64,000 bases of DNA from CAYYFX01 sp964571855. Lineage in GTDB: Bacteria > ARS69. A program made the translations under genes and the position numbers. Shown here piece by piece: positions 41,280 to 51,128 of the stretch (position 1 is its first letter; every line of letters begins with the position of its first letter). The notes under the pieces were generated by a model, which saw only the letters and a program-made list of their open reading frames with translations, ran no database searches and was not told where the DNA came from. The stretch spans positions 62,001 through 126,000 of the forward strand of contig CAZNDO010000008.1 of the NCBI GenBank assembly GCA_964571855.1. Direction: 5' to 3'.

Positions 41280-42418
41280 CGCTCCGGATCCTCGTCCTCG
41301 ACTGGAACGACCGCACCAACCCCTGGGCCGGGGGATCGGAGCTGTCCGTCCACGAGACGTTCGGCCGCCTCGCCCGGCGGGGGCACCGCGTCACGCTCCT
41401 GTGCTCCGGGTACGGGGACGCGCCCGCGGAGGATCGGCTCGACGACCTGCGCATCGTCCGCGTGGGCGGCCGGCACACGTTCCACCTCGCGGTACCCGCC
41501 GCGATGCGGCGGCTGTTCCGCGAGGAGGCCTACGACGTCGTCGTCGAGAACCTGAACAAGATCCCCCTGTGCACGCCGCTGTGGTCGCCGGCCCCCGTGG
41601 TGGGACGGGGGCACCACCTGTTCGGGGGCACGATCTTCCAGGAGGCGCCGTTCCCGGTGGCGTGCGTGGTGTTCGCGAGCGAGCTGGTGCTGCCCTGGGT
41701 CTACCGCGACACGGCGATGACGGTCGTCTCGGGGACCACCCGCGAGGACTTCGTGCGGCGGGGGCTGCGCGCGGACCGGATCGAGGTCGTGCACAACGGC
41801 CTGGACCACGCGACGTACCGCCCGGCAACGGACCCGCCGCGGGACCCGCAGCCCTCGCTCTTGTGCCTCGGACGCATCCGCCGGTACAAGCGGCTGGACC
41901 TCGTGGTGGAGGCGGTGGGCCGGCTCGGCGCGTCGCGGCATCCGCATCTGCGCTTGACCGTTGCCGGATCCGGGGACTATCTGGAGCCGCTCCGACGGCA
42001 CGCGGAACGGATCGGCGCCGCGTCCCACGTGCGCTTCGTCGGGCGCGTCAGCGAGGAGGAGAAGGTGCGGTTGTACCGGAGCGCCTGGGGGTTCGTGATG
42101 ACGTCGCCGAAGGAGGGCTGGGGCCTGACCTGCCTGGAGGCCCAGGCCTGCGGCACGCCGGTGATCGCCAGCGATTCGCCCGGGCTCAAGGAGGCCGTGC
42201 GCCACGAGGCCAGCGGACTGCTGGTGCCGCACGGTGACGGCGCGGCCCTGGAGGACGCCATCGATCGGCTCGTCTCGGACCAGGCGCTGCGGGGGCGGCT
42301 GACCGAGGGCGCCCTGGCGCACGCGGCGGAGTACTCCTGGGACCGGTGCGCGGACGGGATGCTCGACGCGATGCGGCGGGCGGTGGCGGCGCGGGCCGGC
42401 GCGGGGGTTCCGGCATGA
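41276..42418 (+). CDS. Glycosyltransferase family 4
   Basis: A 380-residue GT4 enzyme starting VTLRILVLDWNDRTNPWAGG. The donor domain has CLGRIRRYKRLDLVVEAV and SPKEGWGLTCLEAQACG with E-x7-E. It resembles GT4 enzymes of rhamnan and mannan assembly and is directly followed (ATGA overlap) by gmd and rmd, which make GDP-D-rhamnose, so GDP-rhamnose or GDP-mannose is a plausible donor (inference). Confidence 0.87.
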   Translation: MTLRILVLDWNDRTNPWAGGSELSVHETFGRLARRGHRVTLLCSGYGDAPAEDRLDDLRIVRVGGRHTFHLAVPAAMRRLFREEAYDVVVENLNKIPLCTPLWSPAPVVGRGHHLFGGTIFQEAPFPVACVVFASELVLPWVYRDTAMTVVSGTTREDFVRRGLRADRIEVVHNGLDHATYRPATDPPRDPQPSLLCLGRIRRYKRLDLVVEAVGRLGASRHPHLRLTVAGSGDYLEPLRRHAERIGAASHVRFVGRVSEEEKVRLYRSAWGFVMTSPKEGWGLTCLEAQACGTPVIASDSPGLKEAVRHEASGLLVPHGDGAALEDAIDRLVSDQALRGRLTEGALAHAAEYSWDRCADGMLDAMRRAVAARAGAGVPA

Positions 42419-43374
42419 GGGCGCTGATCACCGGGATCACGGGGCAGGACGGGTCCTACCTCGCGGAGCTGCTCCTGTCCAAGGGGTACGAGGTCGCCGG
42501 CGTGGTGCGGCGCTCCAGCACGGACAAGGCGGAGCGCATCGAGCACCTGCGGGACCGGCTGACGATCCTGCAGGCCGACATCCACGACCAGACGTCCATG
42601 ATCGATGCGCTGAAGGCGTTCCGGCCCACCGAGTTCTACCACCTCGCGGCGCAGAGCTTCGTGCCCACGTCCTGGGCGCAGCCCGTCCTCACCGGGGAGT
42701 TCACCGGACTCGGCGTCACGCGGGCGCTCGAGGCGGTCCGGCAGGTGGATCCGTCCATCCGCTTCTACCAGGCCTCGTCCAGCGAGATGTTCGGCAAGGT
42801 GCGCGAGACGCCGCAGAACGAGCTGACCCCGTTCCACCCGCGCAGTCCGTACGGCGTGGCGAAGGCGTACGGGCACTGGATCACCGTGAACTACCGGGAG
42901 AGCTACGACCTGTTCGCCGTGTCGGGCATCCTGTTCAACCACGAGTCGCCGCGGCGCGGCCTGGAGTTCGTGACGCGCAAGATCACGCACGGCGTGGCGC
43001 GCATCCGGGCGGGCCGCGCGAAGGAGCTCCGGCTCGGCAACCTGGACGCGCGGCGCGACTGGGGCTTCGCCGGGGACTACGTCCGCGCCATGTGGCTGAT
43101 GCTGCAGCAGAAGGAGCCGGGGGACTACGTGATCGCCACCGGGCAGTCGCACACCGTGCGGGAGTTCGCCGAGCGCGCGTTCGCCCACGTGGGGCTGGAT
43201 TGGAAGGACCACGTCGTGGTGGACCCGGCACTGTACCGCCCCGCCGAGGTCGAGATCCTCGTGGGGGACCCCTCGAAGGCGCGGGCCATGCTCGGGTGGA
43301 GTCCGGAGGTCTCCTTCGACGAGCTCGTGGCGCGCATGGTCGACGCCGACCTGGCCGCGCTCGCGCCCGCATGA
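42415..43374 (+). CDS. gmd: GDP-mannose 4,6-dehydratase
   Basis: A 319-residue short-chain dehydrogenase producing GDP-4-keto-6-deoxymannose. Family marks: ALITGITGQDGSYLAELLL (NADP-binding GxxGxxG), the VRRSS loop, HLAAQSFVPTSW, ASSSEMFG, YGVAKAYGHWITVNYRE (catalytic YxxxK) and FNHESPRRGLEFVTRKIT. The dehydratase glutamate in SSSEMFG is present. ATG overlaps the GT4 stop and its stop overlaps rmd (ATGA), forming one cassette. Confidence 0.93.
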   Translation: MRALITGITGQDGSYLAELLLSKGYEVAGVVRRSSTDKAERIEHLRDRLTILQADIHDQTSMIDALKAFRPTEFYHLAAQSFVPTSWAQPVLTGEFTGLGVTRALEAVRQVDPSIRFYQASSSEMFGKVRETPQNELTPFHPRSPYGVAKAYGHWITVNYRESYDLFAVSGILFNHESPRRGLEFVTRKITHGVARIRAGRAKELRLGNLDARRDWGFAGDYVRAMWLMLQQKEPGDYVIATGQSHTVREFAERAFAHVGLDWKDHVVVDPALYRPAEVEILVGDPSKARAMLGWSPEVSFDELVARMVDADLAALAPA

Positions 43375-44315
43375 GGGTGCTGATCGTCGGGGCGTCCGGC
43401 TTCGTCGGACGGCATCTTCTCGCCGAGTGCCTCCGGCGCGGCGACGACCCGTCCGCCACCTACCGCCCCGGGGAGTCCCCGCCTCCGGGCGGCGATGTCC
43501 GCTGGCTCGCGTGCGAGCTGCTGGAGGACGGATCCCTCGAGGCCGCCCTCGCGGCGGCGCGCCCGGAGGGCATCGTGCACCTCGCGGGACAGGCGGACGT
43601 GGGTCGGTCCCACCGCGATCCCGTGGGCACGTACCGCGCGAACGCGGAGGGGACGGTGCGGCTGCTGGCCGCCGTCCGCGCGGCCGCGCCCGACGCGCGG
43701 GTGTGCGCCGTGACCTCCGCCGAGCTGTACGGGGCGCCGCCGCCGGAGGACCTGCCCGTGCGGGAGACGTGCGTGCCGAATCCGCGCACGCCGTACGGGC
43801 TGAGCAAGGCGGCGGCGGACGACGCCGCGGCGTTCGCCGCGCGGGCCTGGGGTCTCGCCGTGATCCGGCTGCGCCCGTTCAACCACGTCGGCCCGGGCCA
43901 GCGCCGCGGGTTCGTCGTGCCGGACTTCGCCGCGCAGGTGGCCGCCATCGAGCGCGGCGAGGTCGAGCCGGTCCTCCGCGTCGGGAACCTTTCGCCGCGA
44001 CGGGATTTCACGGATGTGCGGGACATGGTGCGCGGCTACCGCGACGCGCTGGAACGGGCGCCGGCGGGGGAGGCGTACAACCTCTGCTCCGGCCGTTCCG
44101 TCTCCATCGGGGAGATCGCGCAGTGGATGGCCCGGCGGGCGAAGCGTCCGGTCGAGATCGTCAGCGAGACCGCGCGGCAGCGCGAAGGGGACGTGGACGA
44201 GATCCGCGGCGATCCCGCCCGGGCCCGGGAGGCGTTCGGCTTCGCCCCCCGCATCGCCCTGGAGACCAGCCTCGGCGACGTGCTCGACGAGTGGCGCGCC
44301 GGCGGGCCGAGTTGA
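43371..44315 (+). CDS. rmd: NAD-dependent sugar reductase, probably GDP-6-deoxy-4-keto-mannose reductase
   Basis: A 314-residue extended SDR with LIVGASGFVGRHLLAE, HLAGQADVGRS, TSAELYG, YGLSKAAAD (YxxxK) and RPFNHVGPGQRRGFVVPDFA. The NHVGPGQ stretch is typical of Rmd, which reduces the gmd product to GDP-D-rhamnose; coupling to gmd supports this. The alternative is a fucose-type synthase, which also epimerises. Start ATG 43371. Confidence 0.82.
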   Translation: MRVLIVGASGFVGRHLLAECLRRGDDPSATYRPGESPPPGGDVRWLACELLEDGSLEAALAAARPEGIVHLAGQADVGRSHRDPVGTYRANAEGTVRLLAAVRAAAPDARVCAVTSAELYGAPPPEDLPVRETCVPNPRTPYGLSKAAADDAAAFAARAWGLAVIRLRPFNHVGPGQRRGFVVPDFAAQVAAIERGEVEPVLRVGNLSPRRDFTDVRDMVRGYRDALERAPAGEAYNLCSGRSVSIGEIAQWMARRAKRPVEIVSETARQREGDVDEIRGDPARAREAFGFAPRIALETSLGDVLDEWRAGGPS

Positions 44316-44340
44316 CGGCATCGGGGTCGGCTTCTAGAGT
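44312..44340 (+). promoter_or_regulatory. Sigma70-type promoter upstream of the DUF2723 gene
   Basis: TTGACG (44312-44317), 17 bp, TAGAGT (44335-44340). The -35 box overlaps the rmd stop. A leader of about 45 bases would precede the ATG at 44392. Confidence 0.6.
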
Positions 44341-44391
44341 CCACCGGCCGGACCGCCGGCCACGCGAAACCTCCTCGGGAAACCCCGGATC

Positions 44392-47112
44392 ATGACCACG
44401 GCGAGCACGGCTCCCATCCCAGAGGTGCGCGAAGGCCCCGCGGGGCCGGCCCCGGCCCGGGTCCCGGATCGCGCCAACACGGCCGTGGCCATCCTCGTCG
44501 GGGCCGCGGCGATGGCCGTCTACGGCATCACGCTGTCCCCGGACACCTCCTTCTGGGACTCCGGCGAGTTCATCGCCACCTCCTGGTCCCTGGGCATCCC
44601 GCACCCGCCGGGCACGCCCCTGTACGTGCTGTGCGGCCGGTTCTTCGCGATCCTGTTCCACTCGGCGCTCGGCCTGTTCTCCGTGGCCCAGTCGGTCAAC
44701 CTGCTCAGCGCGGTGCCGTCCGCGCTCGCCGCGCTGTTCCTGTACCTGTCGGTCGTGCGCATCGGGAAGAAGGTGTGGGGGGACGGCACCGGCGGCCCGT
44801 GCCTCCCGGCCACGCTCGCCGGCGTCACCGCGGCACTCTTCGCGGCGTTCTCGAACACGCTGTGGATCAACTCGATCGAGGCGGAGGTGTACGCGGTCAG
44901 CGGCATGTGGGCCGCGCTGGCGGCGTGGCTCGTGCTCGTCTGGGCGGACTCGGAGCCGAAGGACGAGCGCCTCCTCGTGGTCGTGGCGTACCTGCTGTCC
45001 CTGAACATCGGCGTGCACCTGGCCACCTACCTGGCCGCGCTCGCCATCCTGCCCTTCGCGTTCCTGCACGAGCGCCGGCTCGCGCTGCCGATCAGCCTGG
45101 TCGTGGTGCTCACGATGGCGAAGGACCTGCAGTTCTTCCTGCTCGTGGTGGGACTCCTCGTGCTGCCCACCCTGCAGCTCGGACTCCTGCCGGCGGAGTA
45201 CTCGAAGCGGCACCGCGCCACGCTCCTCACGATGCACGGGCTGGCCGTGGTCCTGGCCCTGTGGGGCGTGCTGGAGGTCGACTCGCCCGTGCTCCGGCGC
45301 GTGCTGGCGGTGGGGGCGCCGCTCGCGGCCTTCCTGACGCCGTGGCTGCTCCTGCCGGCGCCCAAGCGCTTCGAGAACCCGTTCACCGACCTGGGCTTCC
45401 TGCTCACGCTCGTGACCGTGCTGGGCTTCAGCTGCCACCTGTACCTGCCCATCCGATCGGCGCTGGACCCCGCCATCAACGAGGCGCAGCCGGACAACTG
45501 GAACGCGTTCTGGGACGTGATCCTGCGCGCCCAGTACCGTCCGCCGCCGTTCCTGGACCGGCAGGCCACCTGGGTCTTCCAGTTCGACCACATGTTCTGG
45601 CGGTACTTCCGCGAGCAGTGGAACCCGTCGTTCCTGGCCTGGGTGCTGGGCGTGCCCGGCATGATCCTGCACTGGCGGCGGCATCCCCGGTCCTTCGTGC
45701 TCGTGGGGCTCCTGTTCGTGTGGACCTCGCTCGCGCTGGTGCTGAAGATGAACTTCACGGACCACGAGGTGCGCGAGCGGGACTACTTCTTCGCGCCCGG
45801 GTTCTTCTGGTACGCGGTGTGGATGGGGATGGGGCTGGGGTGGCTGGCGCATACGGTGCTGCGCGGTGTCGGGTCCGGTGCGCGGCGGCCCCTCGCGTTC
45901 GCGGTGAGCGTGCTGTGCGTGCTGGTGGCGGCGCTGCCGGTGCGCGGCGGCTGGGCCAGCCACGACCGGCGCGGGAACTGGGTGGCGCACGACTACGCCT
46001 ACAACATGCTGGTCGCGCTGGAGCCGAACGCCGTCCTCTTCACCAACGGCGACAACGACACGTTCCCCCTCTGGTACCTGCAGGAGGTGCACGGCTTCCG
46101 CAAGGACGTGCGCATCGTGAACCTGTCGCTGCTGAACACGCCGTGGTACGGGTCGCAGCTGCGGAACGAGGAGCCGAGGGTCCCGATGAACTACACCACG
46201 GAGCAGCTGTGGAAGCTCCGCCCGGTGCAGGACCCGCAGACCGGGCGCATCCATTGGGTGAAGGACCTGGTCACGAACGACATCGTGAACGCCGTGTTCG
46301 AGGGCGGCGGCGAGAAGAAGCCCGTGTACTTCGCGGTGACCGTGGACGACCTCATGGAGTTGGACCCGTACCTCGCGCTCCAGGGGCTGGTCTTCCGGCT
46401 GGACCCGGACCTGCCGAAGCAGGCCACGGAACGCGCCGCGGCGGCGGGCCAGGGCGACGTCCCCGGCGAGTACGGGCACATCGTGGACAACGTGGACCTG
46501 GCCACGACCCGCCGGAACCTGGAGGAGGTGTACCGGTACCGCGGGCTGCTGCGCGAGGACGGCACGCTGGATCCGGACGTCCACCGGGACGAGAACGACG
46601 AGAAGCTGTGCACGAACTACGCGGCCGCCTGGGCGCGGATGGCGCTGGCGTACCGCGGGCTGCGGGACACCGCGCAGGCCGTGGAGTGCATGCAGCGCGC
46701 GGTGGCGATCGCGCCGGACTACGATCCCATCGTGAGCGGGCTCGGCGGGCTGCTGCTGGAGGCCGGGCGGTACGACGAGGCGGAGCGCTTCTACCGGGAG
46801 CGCGAGAGGATCCGCCCCGACGACCTGCGCGTGTACCTCGGGCTCGGCTACCTGGCGCAGCGCCAGGGGAACACGGACGAGGCGCTGGACTGGTACCTGC
46901 GGGGACTGCGCGTGGATCCGTACTCGCAGGACCTGCTCGCCAGCCTGTTCAGCACGTACTACGAGCTCGGCCGGCTGGAGGACGCGGAGAACGTGCTCCA
47001 GCGCTGGATCGAGCGCAACCCGACGGACCAGTCCGCGCGCGAGCGGCTGGAGCAGGTGCGCCGCGAGCGCCAGGCGCGCGCGGGCGGCAGCGGGACGGAG
47101 GCGGGCGGCTAG
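44392..47112 (+). CDS. DUF2723 membrane glycosyltransferase-like protein with C-terminal TPRs
   Basis: A 906-residue protein. About ten to twelve membrane segments (residues 24-510) carry the DUF2723 mark TSFWDSGEFIATSWSLGIPH and HPPGTPLYVL; this family is related to eukaryotic TMEM260 and GT-C O-mannosyltransferases. Residues about 520-740 are a soluble domain (LEPNAVLFTNGDNDTFPLWY), and about 745-890 hold at least four TPR units (YDEAERFYRERERIRPDD). It likely transfers sugar from a lipid donor to proteins on the outer side of the membrane; TPRs may hold the acceptor. Weak GGGAAACC before the ATG. Confidence 0.88.
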   Translation: MTTASTAPIPEVREGPAGPAPARVPDRANTAVAILVGAAAMAVYGITLSPDTSFWDSGEFIATSWSLGIPHPPGTPLYVLCGRFFAILFHSALGLFSVAQSVNLLSAVPSALAALFLYLSVVRIGKKVWGDGTGGPCLPATLAGVTAALFAAFSNTLWINSIEAEVYAVSGMWAALAAWLVLVWADSEPKDERLLVVVAYLLSLNIGVHLATYLAALAILPFAFLHERRLALPISLVVVLTMAKDLQFFLLVVGLLVLPTLQLGLLPAEYSKRHRATLLTMHGLAVVLALWGVLEVDSPVLRRVLAVGAPLAAFLTPWLLLPAPKRFENPFTDLGFLLTLVTVLGFSCHLYLPIRSALDPAINEAQPDNWNAFWDVILRAQYRPPPFLDRQATWVFQFDHMFWRYFREQWNPSFLAWVLGVPGMILHWRRHPRSFVLVGLLFVWTSLALVLKMNFTDHEVRERDYFFAPGFFWYAVWMGMGLGWLAHTVLRGVGSGARRPLAFAVSVLCVLVAALPVRGGWASHDRRGNWVAHDYAYNMLVALEPNAVLFTNGDNDTFPLWYLQEVHGFRKDVRIVNLSLLNTPWYGSQLRNEEPRVPMNYTTEQLWKLRPVQDPQTGRIHWVKDLVTNDIVNAVFEGGGEKKPVYFAVTVDDLMELDPYLALQGLVFRLDPDLPKQATERAAAAGQGDVPGEYGHIVDNVDLATTRRNLEEVYRYRGLLREDGTLDPDVHRDENDEKLCTNYAAAWARMALAYRGLRDTAQAVECMQRAVAIAPDYDPIVSGLGGLLLEAGRYDEAERFYRERERIRPDDLRVYLGLGYLAQRQGNTDEALDWYLRGLRVDPYSQDLLASLFSTYYELGRLEDAENVLQRWIERNPTDQSARERLEQVRRERQARAGGSGTEAGG

Positions 47113-47130
47113 GCCGCCGGAGGGGGAGGC

Positions 47131-48087
47131 GTGGGACGCAAAGTGGTGGTGACGGGGGCGTCCGGGTTCATCGGGTCGCACCTTTGCGAGCGCCTCGTGG
47201 CGAACGGCGACGAGGTCGTCGGCGTGGACTGCTTCACGGACTACTACGCGCGCGCCACGAAGGAGCGCAACGTGGCGCCGCTGCGCGACGCGCGCGGCTT
47301 CCGCCTCGTGGAGGGGGATCTCGCCGCGATGGACCTGGCGCCGGTCCTCGCGGATGCGTCGATCGTGTACCACCTGGCCGCGCAGGCCGGCGTGCGCGCC
47401 AGCTGGGGCACGGACTTCGAGCACTACGTGCGGCACAACATCCGCGCCACGCAGCGGCTGCTGGAAGCGCTGAAGGGGCGGGACGGGGTGCGCCTCGCGT
47501 TCGCGTCCACGTCGTCCGTGTACGGGAAGCGGGCGCCGCTCCCCACGCGCGAGGACGCGCGGCTGGAGCCGAACTCCCCGTACGGGGCCACGAAGGTGAC
47601 GTGCGAGCACCTGTGCGCGCTGTACGCGGAGAACTGGGGCCTGGACTACTGCGCCCTGCGGTACTTCACCGTGTACGGCCCGCGGCAGCGGCCGGACATG
47701 GGCTTCCACAAGTTCCTGCGGGCGATGTTCCTGGACCGCCCCCTCGACGTGTACGGCGACGGGGCGCAGAGTAGGGACTGCACGTTCGTGGCCGATGTGG
47801 TGGACGCCACCGTGCGGGCCGGGGAAACCCGAACGAAGAGTCGCGTTTTCAACGTGGGCGGGGGCTCGCGGCGCCCGCTCGGGGACATCCTCGAGATCAT
47901 GCAGGACCTCGTGGGGCGGCGCGCGAGGATCAACTACACGGCGCCCATGGAAGGGGACGTGCCCCACACCCACGCGGACATCTCCAAGGGCCGCGAGGAG
48001 TTCGGGTATAATCCCTCGACCCCCGTGGAGGAAGGCCTCCGGCAGGAGGCCGCCTGGCTGGAGACGGAGATCTCGGCCGGGGCCTGA
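47131..48087 (+). CDS. NAD-dependent nucleotide-sugar epimerase (UDP-glucuronate 4-epimerase type)
   Basis: A 318-residue extended SDR: VTGASGFIGSHLCERL, DCFTDYYARATKERN, HLAAQAGVRASWG, ASTSSVYG, NSPYGATKVTCEHL (YxxxK) and RYFTVYGPRQRPDMGFHKF. The combination of DCFTDYY and GPRQRPDM is characteristic of UDP-glucuronate epimerases, giving UDP-galacturonate for acidic polysaccharides. A UDP-glucose 4-epimerase role is the alternative. GTG after GGGGGAGGC. Confidence 0.87.
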   Translation: MGRKVVVTGASGFIGSHLCERLVANGDEVVGVDCFTDYYARATKERNVAPLRDARGFRLVEGDLAAMDLAPVLADASIVYHLAAQAGVRASWGTDFEHYVRHNIRATQRLLEALKGRDGVRLAFASTSSVYGKRAPLPTREDARLEPNSPYGATKVTCEHLCALYAENWGLDYCALRYFTVYGPRQRPDMGFHKFLRAMFLDRPLDVYGDGAQSRDCTFVADVVDATVRAGETRTKSRVFNVGGGSRRPLGDILEIMQDLVGRRARINYTAPMEGDVPHTHADISKGREEFGYNPSTPVEEGLRQEAAWLETEISAGA

Positions 48088-48151
48088 TCGCCCGTCCCGC
48101 TCCCGGCGCGGGGGGGCCGCACCGACGATCCACGCAACGCGCGGAGGCAGC

Positions 48152-49615
48152 GTGAAGGTCTTCATCGTCAATCCCGCGTTCGGCGAGGGCTTCGTCAAGA
48201 CGGCCCGGTGGTTCGCGAAGTCCCGCGGCCGCGTGCAGCGCCACCCCGACTACCTCTGCCGCGCCACCGCCGTGCTGGAGCAGGCGGGGCACGAGTGCGT
48301 CTTCCTGGACGCGCAGGCCAAGGACATGCCCATGGCCGACGTGGAGGGCCGCATCCGCGCGTTCGGGCCGGACCTGGTCGTCGTGTACGCCACCACGCCC
48401 TCGGTCCTGGTGGACCTGGAGCACGCGCGGATGGCGAAGCGCGTGACCGGGGGCGCGCTCACCGTGATGGTGGGGTCGCACGTGTCCGCGGAGCCGGACG
48501 ACACGCTGCAGCGCGGGAAGGGCTTCCTGGACGCGGTGACCCGCCGGGAATACGACTTCACGCTGCGCGAGATCGCGGACCGCGGCGCGCCGGAGGGCGT
48601 GCAGGGTCTCTCGTGGCTCGACGGGGACGCCGTCCGCCACGAGCCGGACCGGCCGGTCATCGAGGACCTGGACGCGCTCCCGCATCCCGCCTGGCGGCAC
48701 ATCGACGTGGAGGACTACCACGACGCCGGCAAGCTGTTCCCGTTCCTCACGCTGATCGGCGGCCGCGGCTGCCCGGCGAAGTGCACGTTCTGCCAGCTCC
48801 CGCAGGTGATGTACGGGCACCGCTACCGCACCATGTCCGCGCAGCGCGTCCTGGACGAGATGGAATACGACCTGGAGCTGTTCCCGCAGCTCAAGGAGAT
48901 CATGTTCGAGGACGACACGCTCACGCTGTCCACGCACCTGGAGCGGCTCCGGGAGATCTGCCGCGGGATCATGGACCGCGGCATCGACAAGCGCATCTCG
49001 TGGAGCTGCAACGCGCGTCCGGACCTCACGGACCGGGAGACCCTGCGGCTCATGCGGGAGTCCGGCGCGCGCATGTTCTGCGTGGGGTTCGAATTCGGGA
49101 ACGACCCCATGCTGCAGCGCATCAAGAAGGGCATCGGCACGGAGAAGATGCGCGAGTTCGCCGAGGCGGCCAGCGCGGAGGGCATCCGCATCCACGGCTG
49201 CTTCATGATCGGCGGCCCGGGCGAGACGCGGGAGACGGCGCTGCAGACCATCCGCTTCGCGCAGGAGCTGCCCATCGACACCTGCCAGTTCACGGGCGTG
49301 GCCGCGTACCCCGGGACCGCGTACTACGACTGGGCGAAGCGGAACGGCTACGTCGTCGCGAAGGACTGGGGCGACTGGGTGGACTCCGACCGCGAGCAGC
49401 GCGGCGTGGTGGACATCCCCGGGCTCTCGCTGCGCGAGATCCAGGACCTGGTGGACCACGGGCTCCGCAGCTTCTACCTGCGGCCGAAGCAGGTGAAGAC
49501 CATCGCCCGCAACATGCGCAACCTCTCGGACGTCCGCGCGAAGCTGCACGGGCTGAAGAGCTTCGTGGACTACTTCGGGCGCTCGCGCAAGGTCGCCGGA
49601 GGCGGGGACGAGTGA
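48152..49615 (+). CDS. B12-binding-domain radical SAM protein (first of two)
   Basis: A 487-residue protein with an N-terminal Rossmann-like cobalamin-binding domain (1-140) and a radical SAM domain with cluster cysteines C207, C211 and C214 in GCPAKCTFC. The GCFMIGGPGETRETAL stretch is typical of this class. No D-x-H-x-x-G cobalamin motif is seen, as in BchE/HpnP-like relatives. Such enzymes methylate or rearrange lipids, antibiotics and cell-surface molecules; the substrate here is unknown. GCGGAGG precedes the GTG, and its stop overlaps the next radical SAM gene. Confidence 0.88.
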   Translation: MKVFIVNPAFGEGFVKTARWFAKSRGRVQRHPDYLCRATAVLEQAGHECVFLDAQAKDMPMADVEGRIRAFGPDLVVVYATTPSVLVDLEHARMAKRVTGGALTVMVGSHVSAEPDDTLQRGKGFLDAVTRREYDFTLREIADRGAPEGVQGLSWLDGDAVRHEPDRPVIEDLDALPHPAWRHIDVEDYHDAGKLFPFLTLIGGRGCPAKCTFCQLPQVMYGHRYRTMSAQRVLDEMEYDLELFPQLKEIMFEDDTLTLSTHLERLREICRGIMDRGIDKRISWSCNARPDLTDRETLRLMRESGARMFCVGFEFGNDPMLQRIKKGIGTEKMREFAEAASAEGIRIHGCFMIGGPGETRETALQTIRFAQELPIDTCQFTGVAAYPGTAYYDWAKRNGYVVAKDWGDWVDSDREQRGVVDIPGLSLREIQDLVDHGLRSFYLRPKQVKTIARNMRNLSDVRAKLHGLKSFVDYFGRSRKVAGGGDE

Positions 49616-51093
49616 AGGTCCTCTTCGTCGACACGCCGCCCACGCTGGACTGGTCCCCCGCGTCGCACTTCACGAAGGGCGGGCGGCGGTTCCCGGCGCT
49701 GTCGGTGACCGGGGAGATCACGTACTCGTACCTGAACCTGCAGGCCGCGGCGGTGCTGCGGAACGCGGGCATCGAGGTGGCGTACATCGATTGCCAGGCC
49801 GAGGGCGTGTCGTTCGACGAGCTGGTGCCGAAGGTGGCGGCGCACGCGGCGGACCTCGTGGTGATGTACGTGGAGCAGATCAAGATCCACGTGGACAAGG
49901 AGCTGGCGCAGCGCGTGAAGGCCGCCGGTGGCGGCACCCGCGTGGGCTTCGTGGGGCCTTTCGTCACGCCGCTCGGCACGCAGGTGGTCCGCGAGACGCC
50001 ATCGGTGGACTTCGCGCTGCGCGGGGAGTACGACGAATCCCTCCTCGAGGTGGCGAGGTCCCTGGCCGCGGGCACGGACGAGTGGACCCGCGTGGAGGGG
50101 ATCTCGGTCCGGGACCCCGGGACCGGCGAGGTGCGCGAGGTGGGGAAGTACCGCCACGTGGCGGACCTGGACGCCCTGCCGTTCCCCGCGTACGACCTCA
50201 TCGACTTCGAGCGCTACCACGAGAGCGTGTTCCGCCGCACGCCCGCCGCCACGATGATCACGAGCCGCGGCTGCCCGTACCAGTGCATCTACTGCTGGTT
50301 CCCGCAGACCATCTACGGGCACAAGTGGCGCGCGCAGTCCGCCGAGCGCGTGGTGGCGGAGATGGAGCACCTGCACCGCGAGTTCGGCGTGAAGGAGATC
50401 CGCGTCGACGACGACATCTTCGAGCTGAACCGGGACCGTGTGCTCGCGGTGTGCCGGCTGCTTTCGGGGAAGCGGATGGACCTCACCTGGGCGCCGCAGT
50501 GCCGGCCGGATCGCGTGGATCCGGAGCTGCTGGCGGAGATGAAGAAGGCCGGCTGCTCCCGCATCCTGTACGGCTGCGAGAGCGCCAGCCAGGAGATCCT
50601 GGACAAGATGCGCAAGAACGGGAAGGTCCAGGACATCGAGAACGCCACGAAGTGGACGAAGGGCGCCGGCATCGACGTGCACAACTGCTTCATCCTCGGC
50701 TTCCCGTGGGACACGAAGGAGACCGTCGAGAAGACCATCCGGTACGCGTACGAGTTGAACGCGGAGTTCTGCCAGTTCGGCATCGCCACGCCGCTGCCGG
50801 GCACGCGGCTCATGGAGCTCGTGGAGAAGGACGGCTCCCTGGTGTCGGGGGAGGACTGGTCGCAGCATGACGGCTTCTCGAAGGCGGCCGTGTCGTACGA
50901 GAAGAACGGCGGGGACGGGCTGTCGCGCGAGGCCATCGAGCAGTACGCCACCAGCGCGTACCGGCAGTACTACCTGCGCCCGCAGTACGTGGGAATGATG
51001 GTCAAGCGCGCGCTGCGCTCCCGGGACGACCTCGGGCAGACGCTCCGGCTCGGGAAGGCGTTCCTGCGCCGGAAGGCGCTCGGCTGGATCTGA
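49612..51093 (+). CDS. B12-binding-domain radical SAM protein (second of two)
   Basis: A 493-residue paralog of the preceding gene: N-terminal B12-binding-type domain (VLRNAGIEVAYIDCQAEG) and a radical SAM core with C221, C225 and C228 in GCPYQCIYC, followed by VDDDIFELNRDRVLAVC and FILGFPWDTKETVEKT. GTG overlaps the upstream stop (GTGA), so the pair is coupled and may act in sequence or as a complex. A rho-independent terminator follows 37 bases after the stop. Substrate unknown. Confidence 0.88.
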   Translation: MKVLFVDTPPTLDWSPASHFTKGGRRFPALSVTGEITYSYLNLQAAAVLRNAGIEVAYIDCQAEGVSFDELVPKVAAHAADLVVMYVEQIKIHVDKELAQRVKAAGGGTRVGFVGPFVTPLGTQVVRETPSVDFALRGEYDESLLEVARSLAAGTDEWTRVEGISVRDPGTGEVREVGKYRHVADLDALPFPAYDLIDFERYHESVFRRTPAATMITSRGCPYQCIYCWFPQTIYGHKWRAQSAERVVAEMEHLHREFGVKEIRVDDDIFELNRDRVLAVCRLLSGKRMDLTWAPQCRPDRVDPELLAEMKKAGCSRILYGCESASQEILDKMRKNGKVQDIENATKWTKGAGIDVHNCFILGFPWDTKETVEKTIRYAYELNAEFCQFGIATPLPGTRLMELVEKDGSLVSGEDWSQHDGFSKAAVSYEKNGGDGLSREAIEQYATSAYRQYYLRPQYVGMMVKRALRSRDDLGQTLRLGKAFLRRKALGWI

Positions 51094-51128
51094 CCACGCC
51101 GCCGCCCCGGGGCGGACGCGCGGGTCCT